The position numbers were made by a program, and so were the translations under genes. Source: Platycnemis pennipes (taxonomy: Eukaryota > Arthropoda > Insecta > Odonata > Platycnemididae). From it: a stretch of 64,000 bases of DNA. The stretch spans positions 30,699,773 to 30,763,772 of the forward strand of contig OW121850.1 in NCBI GenBank assembly GCA_933228895.1, in the 5' to 3' direction. The notes beneath the pieces were generated by a model. It worked only from the letters and a program-made list of their open reading frames with translations. It did no database searches and was not told the DNA's origin. Positions 58,561 through 64,000 of the stretch are shown piece after piece (the stretch's first letter is position 1; every line of letters begins with the position of its first letter).

Positions 58561-59339
58561 TCACCCCTTTAATTTTACATCCCTATCAAATGAATTGCCA
58601 TTCTGGATATTTTAACAGAACCCTCAATTCAATATTGGAATTCAGAACCATCAAATCACCACCTGTCGATTTGATTTTGAATCGCTAATAGCTGCAAATG
58701 ATTTTTAGTGCCAAAACAACTCCACAATGCAGTGGCAGTTGCAATAATTGCCAAGTTGCTTATGAACCTGCAAGCGAAATTTCTGATTGTAAGTTTCAAC
58801 ACGCATTTCTTTTAAGTTCCAATTTTAGCGTGATTTCGTATTTTAAAAGGAATTGTTAATGCTCTCTTAAACGAGGTGGAAAGTTGCTTTCTCTAAAATT
58901 TTCTGTTCAGATCCTTTTATATCGCAAATGTTTATTTAACTCATATTTCTCTAGGTAAATTAAAGGAATTTTCTGAATTTATCTCGCCGTATGACTCCAT
59001 CCTCAACTAAGCTGGATCAACCATGCGGCTCAACCAATAGGATCTCATTATACTTCTTGGAGAGTCGCAATTTTTCTTTATCATTGCTGACGTAATGCTT
59101 TTGTGGAGATGGGATGGTTCCGATTTGTCTCTCTTCTCTATTTCGACTCGTTTTTTCGCCCCTGCGACAATGGACGTGTTCTTTCAACTTGGCAGTCCAG
59201 CCCCACCGGTTTCCTGAACGACCCTCTTTGTCACGAAGTGGGGAGTTGTTGATAGCGATTCTGGGATGGAGAGGGTGGGGGTGTGGGGGAAGGGGGAGTT
59301 TCGGTCTGTTGCCATGACGCCCTCGTGCTTCTCTCTCCC

Positions 59340-60180
59340 TGCTGACCTCTGCGAGGGACGCGGTGCATTAGCCGCTGCGCTAATGGAACCGCAATGGTCG
59401 AGCCCGCGTCATGTGCCTTACACTTGACGATCGTCTGCATCCCTTTCAAGACGTCCGTCTCGTTCAATAGGAGGGTGTAAGCACTCAGGACGCCTCCTTT
59501 TTGAGTCCAAGAGCTCGCCCGAAGGTTCTCCTGAGGGTGACTTTGGCGTGTACCTACTAGAGGCCTGCAAACGGTCGCGAAATCCGGGCGACCCTCGCCC
59601 GCCCGTGCCGGGCGCCCCCACCCGTGTTCGCCTCCGCCCGTGTGACGTTGACGCCCGACCGTGCCCGTTCGCCCCGGGTGCCCGCATCCTAGGCGGGTGC
59701 CCGGGTCCTTGGCGGGTGCCCGGGTTGCTCGCCCAAACTGAGGGGAGGGGAGGGGTGGTAAAAGAGTGAGCGAAAAATATTGCAAACGGCTAAGACCCTT
59801 GAGAAAGATACGCGGCGGTGACGATCTTAGGGCGGTCGCCCGGCCTGGAGGCGGGCGCCCGCTCAGCCGACGGGTGACCGCCTCTTCTCGGCAAGTTCTC
59901 CGTTAGGCCACATTCGTGACACATCGGAAAAGTCCGTCAAATGTCTTCGGGTTGTGCCTCTCTCTTTATCTCTCGCACAAGGGCGGGCGGCCCTCGCCCG
60001 TATTTTGCGACCGTGTGCAGACCTCTAGTACCTACCTCGGAAGGACAGCGTCCGTTTTGGCACTCGGGTCGCGCGTTGCGTTTGTTTGGTGGCCAGCCCA
60101 CGCATAATTTCGCATCCTTGGTTCTTCCAGTCCTCGTCGGTGATTCCGGCGATGTGCGATGCTTCACTGGAGGAGGGATG
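59340..60180. other. GC-rich island with a long inverted repeat
   Basis: The base composition changes abruptly to GC-rich. Segments 59550-59605 and 59982-60035 are inverted copies of each other (TACTAGAGG..CTGCA.ACGGTCGC against its complement) with scattered differences. Between them are G/C-rich direct repeats such as GGCGGGTGCCCGGG, twice near 59692-59730. Long open frames on both strands (one of 184 codons on the minus strand) are expected from the composition and show no recognisable domain. It could be a high-copy repeat or an unknown transposon. Confidence 0.5.
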
Positions 60181-60228
60181 TGATTTTGTTCTTCTATTCC
60201 GAGGTCCTCTAGTTGCCTGAGACCCTAT

Positions 60229-60331
60229 AGTAGCATGTTTGCTTGTCTATAGTGCATGCTTGGTTCTCTTCACCCCCTGCCACACACCCTCGCGGTGACT
60301 TCCACGGTATGGCTTAGGTTTAGATGTCCTC
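60229..60331 (+). mobile_element. LINE 3' fragment
   Basis: ATAGTGCATGCTTGGTTCTC, TTCACCCCCTGCCACACACC, CTCGCGGTGACTTCC and a decayed TTTAGATG tail. First of five fragments within about 700 bp. Confidence 0.75.
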
Positions 60332-60348
60332 TCGATGAAACTTTTAAG

Positions 60349-60622
60349 GTCCGATTTGTTTGATTATATTAGTAAAACGAGTTTGATAGTACACTAGGAT
60401 GGGAATTACTATAAGAACGCAGTTTAAAATTTAGGTTAAATTTTTTAAGTAAATTCGAAGCCCATTTGTTTACAGATGGCGATAGATATATAAAGAACCT
60501 CTCCGTATTTTGCTAGATTTCACCAGTTAATAAGATTATAAGATAAGCTTGTCGTACCTACCACCTTCTACCGCACACCCTCGCGGTGGCTCGAAGGGTA
60601 TTACGTAGATGTAGGTGTAGAT
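60349..60622 (+). mobile_element. LINE copy with internal deletion
   Basis: The C-terminal coding part (ACTAGGATGGGAATTACTAT, AATTCGAAGCCCATTTGTTT) belongs to the subfamily of the long copy. It then jumps from AAGCTTGTCGTACC directly to the terminal hairpin, so the 3' UTR is internally deleted. The tail is GTAGATGTAGGTGTAGAT. Confidence 0.75.
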
Positions 60623-60677
60623 TTAATGAGCGGAGCTCGAAGTGGTTCCATCGACATTTCATGAATCACATCATCCA

Positions 60678-60753
60678 TCAGCATGTTTGGTGAGTATTAC
60701 CCCCCTGCCACACACCTTTATAGACGCTTGCAGGGTATTATGTACATGTAGAT
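60678..60753 (+). mobile_element. LINE 3' fragment, tail-to-tail with the next
   Basis: GCATGTTTGGTGAGTATTAC, CCTGCCACACACCTTTAT, GCTTGCAGGGTATTATG and GTACATGTAGAT. The tail meets the tail of the following minus-strand fragment within two bases. Confidence 0.75.
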
Positions 60754-60754
60754 C

Positions 60755-60851
60755 CATATCTACCTAATACTCCGCGAGCTACGACGAGGGTGTGTGGCAG
60801 GGGGTGAAGATCACCAAACCTGCACTATTCACATGCTACTAGGCTACTATG
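60755..60851 (-). mobile_element. LINE 3' fragment, inverted
   Basis: ATATCTACCTAATACTCCGC, GAGGGTGTGTGGCAGGGGGT and GAAGATCACCAAACCTGCAC define a minus-strand 3' end of the long-copy type. Confidence 0.75.
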
Positions 60852-60930
60852 CATACATCTCTGCAAGACAAAGCAGGAGGGTGTGGCAGGGTGTGAACCA
60901 TAATCAGGCATGCATTAGTAATCAGAACAC
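60852..60930 (-). mobile_element. LINE 3' fragment, decayed
   Basis: CATCTCTGCAAGACAAAGCA, GGAGGGTGTGGCAGGGTGTG and AACCATAATCAGGCATGCAT form another minus-strand 3' end immediately behind the previous one. Confidence 0.6.
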
Positions 60931-62559
60931 TTTCTGCCATGCAGAGGGATGTGATTTTAACCGTCGGGATTATCTCGAATAGGTAACGAAGGAGTCACCT
61001 GGTAAAGTCGTAATCTAAAACTTTTGGAATCAGCTTTGTAAAATGGTATACCAGCATTTTTAACCCAAGCTCGAATTAAAAATATCTTAAGTAGGACTTG
61101 ATTCTTTTTTTTAACTTTTCCGGTACTTTAGCAATAATTCTTCATTGGCCAAGCATGGCCAATGAAGAATTATTGCTATGAGAAGTATGAGAATTGCTGT
61201 TATTGCTGAGAATTGCTGTATGAGATATATGATGCTTTTGCTGATAATTTACTCTTTTACTAAATTGCTTTTACCACCCTATTTGCAGTAACGCAATTTG
61301 AACAAATGCATTTTTCTAAATTGATTCAAAATGCATAATTTTATCTGGAGTAAAACTTTGATAGAGCCTCTTCCATTAATGTAAGATGCATGTTCTGGGC
61401 GTTTAAACTCATTACCAGGGATTCCATGTCATTACCGTATTGTAATATGTCCCACTAACTCCGAATTTCAAACTTAAATACATAGCAATGTCTCGAATTG
61501 AATACTCCAAATTCTGGCTGCTTTTCCGATAGCTTTAATGGTTTGAACTTCAGGACAACTTTGACTCTGATACTTCATCCTTCCACAAATTTGAGATTTA
61601 AGGCATTTATTATTGAGCTTTTCCTCTAGAAGAGCTTGTCAAATCGTTGAAATTTGTCCCTCTATACCTGAGAGGGTACCCTTGATCGTTAGTCTTTCAA
61701 ATAAAAATCGCCCAATGATACTCACGTAAATTTGCTGTTTTTTTTGTACATTTAAATTGCGTAACAGGTATGCGCGTTATCGAATAATTATCGCAAAATC
61801 ACATGGTTAATACTAAAAGTAGTTTTTCTGTCGGTGTCGGTTACATGGGCGCTTCGTTGTGTTGACCCTTGCACAAAGTCATTGCAATTAACTCAACGCG
61901 AGGAGGAGCTGCGACCTTGAGGTGTGCTAGCATTTTTGTTTGCCCAGCGTACTCACTCGGTGCCCAAGTGTTCGGGCCTAAAAATACAACTCTCCTTAGT
62001 CTTAACGTTCTTGCCCATTCCTTTTGATGAACTGTATACTTTCGGGCGAGGGTCCCGACCTTGAGTTGGAACAAGAAAATGAAGGGAGGAGGGGACAAGC
62101 CGAATGGGGAGGTGACGGCAAGTAGTTGACTCCGGATATATTGCGGTGGTCATCGTCCTTTTGACTTTGACTTTCCTTGCCTACCGTTTTCCGATCGCGC
62201 AAAAGTGCGTCTCTCGATATATTTGCTGCACACTGCAGCTGTGGCTGATATCTAATCCATTCTTTCTTATGCTCAACGTCAAATGACACTTATTTCTTTC
62301 ATATTTGCCGTTTCATCTTTATATACTTACATACATTCGTTCTCTCACTTAATTTCCAAGAATCTTCAATTATTCCGTAGCCTGATGCGACGCTGTAAAG
62401 CTATATTTTTTTAAAAACTACTATTGCTAAAAAACACTGATTTCTGACGGAATCTAAATACAGAATCAAGAATACTCTTGCAAACTCCCATCCTCTCCCG
62501 ACCAAATGCCCACTACACTATTTCTTTTCTGAGCACAGAAGTGGATATAGGTGGATAGT
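60931..62559. other. No gene recognised apart from the 61129 hairpin
   Basis: AT-rich. Overlapping minus-strand frames at 61841-62289 are not supported as coding. Confidence 0.4.
61129..61178. repeat. Perfect 23-bp inverted repeat, 4-base loop
   Basis: Arms 61129-61151 and 61156-61178 are exact reverse complements around the loop AGCA. The following 60 bases (61178-61235) contain repeated GAGAATTGCTGT-type motifs, as if the arm edge had been reduplicated. Confidence 0.9.
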
Positions 62560-62886
62560 AGATGTGGATATAAGTGAATTAGGGTTGAAATAATTATTAG
62601 AGCGTAGCTTAAAGTACAGATTAAATCTATTATAGAAATTTCAATCGGATAGCTTTACAGAAGATGTTAGGCATATAGTGAAAACAGCAGCGTATTATGC
62701 AAGATTCGACCAGATAAGTAAGACTAGAGAGATTGTCGTACTGATAGATGCAAAATGGAATTTTCGCCCGTACTATAAGAGAACAGAATTGGCAGCATAG
62801 CAAAGGGATAGGTAGGGGAAAATTTTAGAGAGTCTGTAGTGCATGATGCATGTATTAATTACTTAAATACTATAGATACCAAAAAT
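62560..62886 (+). mobile_element. LINE copy, second subfamily, 3' end missing
   Basis: GCGTAGCTTAAAGTACAGAT, TAGCTTTACAGAAGATGTTA and AAGGGATAGGTAGGGGAAAA match the subfamily of the copies at 38689 and 39330. The copy stops in the 3' UTR at ATACCAAAAATCTAGT, before the terminal hairpin, where a minus-strand LINE fragment begins. Confidence 0.75.
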
Positions 62887-63330
62887 CTAGTCTAATTGAT
62901 TCGGATCCCATGCACTGGCTGCATATTCTAGTTGGGGCCTAACTAATGAAAAGTAACATGGCTCTTTCGTCTTCTCGTCCCATTTCCCTGGTACCCTTTT
63001 AATAAATCCTACTTTCTTTCTCTTAGTTTGCCCGCATATTTCCCGGATTTCTTCCCCACGATAAATATTTAGTGATTGTATAACACGTAAGTTATGGACT
63101 CAACGCTTTTAATTGTTATTTTTCTTATGCTCTACGATCGCTCTACCGAATTATTCCTCTTCCAAAAACTAATAGCATCACACTTTTTTAGATTTACTTT
63201 AACTGTATTTGTCGCACCACTCTTGAATTGCATATAAATCCTTGCTAAGTGATTCCCTATCTTCTTAATTTGATGTGGTATCCCTATACACTACCGCGTC
63301 ATCTGCGATTGTAGTAAAGAGATTGAACAT
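62887..63330 (-). mobile_element. LINE RT/C-terminal fragment, minus strand
   Basis: Read on the minus strand it encodes pieces such as RESLSKDLYAIQEWCDKYS and a following KVNLKKCDA, then sequence equivalent to LVRPQLEYAASAWDPN. These are the end of an RT domain and the domain after it in the CR1/Jockey type. Frameshifts are present. It probably belongs to the second subfamily and partners the fragment at 62560. Confidence 0.7.
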
Positions 63331-63337
63331 CATCTTA

Positions 63338-63776
63338 AATCAACAGTCTTAAGATTGGTTTGACGCAGTTTTCAACCTGATTCTCCTATCGGATAGTCTT
63401 CTCTAGTCTAATCTAAACTGACTCTATTTACATAATTTTTCTCTTTCAAATCCTTCTCTTCTTGTCCGAAATGCATTGTGCTGGGCCTTCCTTTTTCATT
63501 TTTATTATTCACCCTTCCCTGGATGATTGTTTTTATCAGGCAATCATGCCTCAAGATATAGCCGATTAGATTGTCTTGCCTTCTTGTCCGATTGCTGTAA
63601 TTTGAACACACAAAAATGAGAACTACCATTCTGAAAAAGAAAACTCGTAGGTTTAGCCCAAGCTGCGCATCGGTAGGAATCCAGCAATCAATCCCTAGAA
63701 GACGGAAAATACCCAGGGTGGATTCCAAGGCTGTAGGATTAATTATTTTTATGATATCTGACCAGTCAGACCACAT
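63338..63776 (-). mobile_element. Second LINE family, C-terminal and 3' fragment
   Basis: The minus strand encodes RRQDNLIGYILRHDCLIKTI, IQGRVNNKNEKGRPSTM and HFGQ. This is the GHILRH..L...I.G...GKRGRP type of C terminus that follows the region seen at 17490-17905. Downstream on the minus strand, the complement of AAGATTGGTTTGACGCAG (63350-63367) is a motif I recognise from insect LINE 3' regions. The N-terminal 50 residues of the open frame are probably chance. Confidence 0.65.
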
Positions 63777-64000
63777 TTGCGATTGAAATTAATCATTGCG
63801 AAAAAAGGTGTAAAGTTAAAACCCTCCTCGGTGGTTACTGAGGTCTGTCCCGTCTTCGTGACCTGTATTTGTACGGTTTTGGCTTCCTCCTCCTCCTTGA
63901 TAGTATTCAGCTGTCACAGAAGAGAGTGGGAGTGAAGCGGGGATGGGGAGCGATTTCATACGTCAATTTGGGGGGAGAGGGTCACTCTGTTGAATTGAGG

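Noticed and set aside
59231..59785. 184-codon minus-strand open frame
   Set aside because: It lies in the extremely GC-rich island, where stop codons are rare, and overlaps frames on the other strand. It crosses one arm of an inverted repeat and shows no domain.
1..64000. CRISPR array, bacterial operon or prophage
   Set aside because: No regularly spaced repeats, no ribosome-binding sites before clustered frames, and the sequence is clearly that of an intron-containing animal genome.

Overview
The window is nuclear DNA of an animal, most likely an insect (arthropod-type tRNA-Trp, very long AT-rich introns, dense CR1/Jockey-like retroelements, tRNA- and 5S-derived SINEs, hAT MITEs). The species cannot be resolved from the sequence alone. 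No bacterial-style gene organisation is present, and most long open frames are chance or transposon-derived.

Only one host protein gene is well supported. It is a plus-strand gene whose coding exons at 23476-23591, 35021-35223 and 44748-44826 join in phase (2, then 1, then 2) across introns of about 11.4 and 9.5 kb. It encodes a signal peptide followed by a Trp/Pro/Gly-rich and partly acidic secreted region, and it continues beyond the window. A GC-rich 5' region (about 23050-23341), probably holding a non-coding first exon, precedes it. An intact tRNA-Trp(CCA) gene lies at 49643-49714. A tRNA-Asp(GUC)-like sequence with a damaged T arm lies at 41023-41092.

The rest is largely a repeat landscape. 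One non-LTR retrotransposon group of CR1/Jockey type has at least 25 copies or fragments, nearly all 5'-truncated and in at least three subfamilies. One long degraded copy (about 53200-56424) still shows endonuclease and reverse-transcriptase motifs. All copies share a 3' end with a CCCTGC/GCAGGG stem-loop followed by TAGATG-type repeats. Copies cluster heavily between 47.9 and 56.4 kb and between 60.2 and 60.9 kb, with tandem, nested and tail-to-tail junctions. A second LINE family is represented by fragments at 17.5-17.9 kb and 63.3-63.8 kb. SINEs include a tRNA-derived family with five copies, a separate tRNA-derived element at 1.0-1.3 kb, and two copies of a 5S-rRNA-derived SINE (29.3 and 58.4 kb). 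Two non-autonomous hAT elements have perfect 8-bp target duplications (13665-14126 and 38304-39214), the second with a LINE nested inside it.

Several foldback elements cluster at 31.8-32.4 kb and 35.3-35.5 kb. A short hairpin module recurs at 0.98, 14.27, 31.95 and 32.1 kb. It has a CTGA-type strand, a stem whose sequence changes while pairing is kept, and then GAAAC, so it resembles a hammerhead-ribozyme core with one extra nucleotide. It is the most interesting unexplained structure here. Several GC-rich islands (5.7-6.1, 31.4-31.8, 39.8-40.1, 48.1-48.5, 59.3-60.2 kb) stand out from the AT-rich background; the last carries a long inverted repeat.
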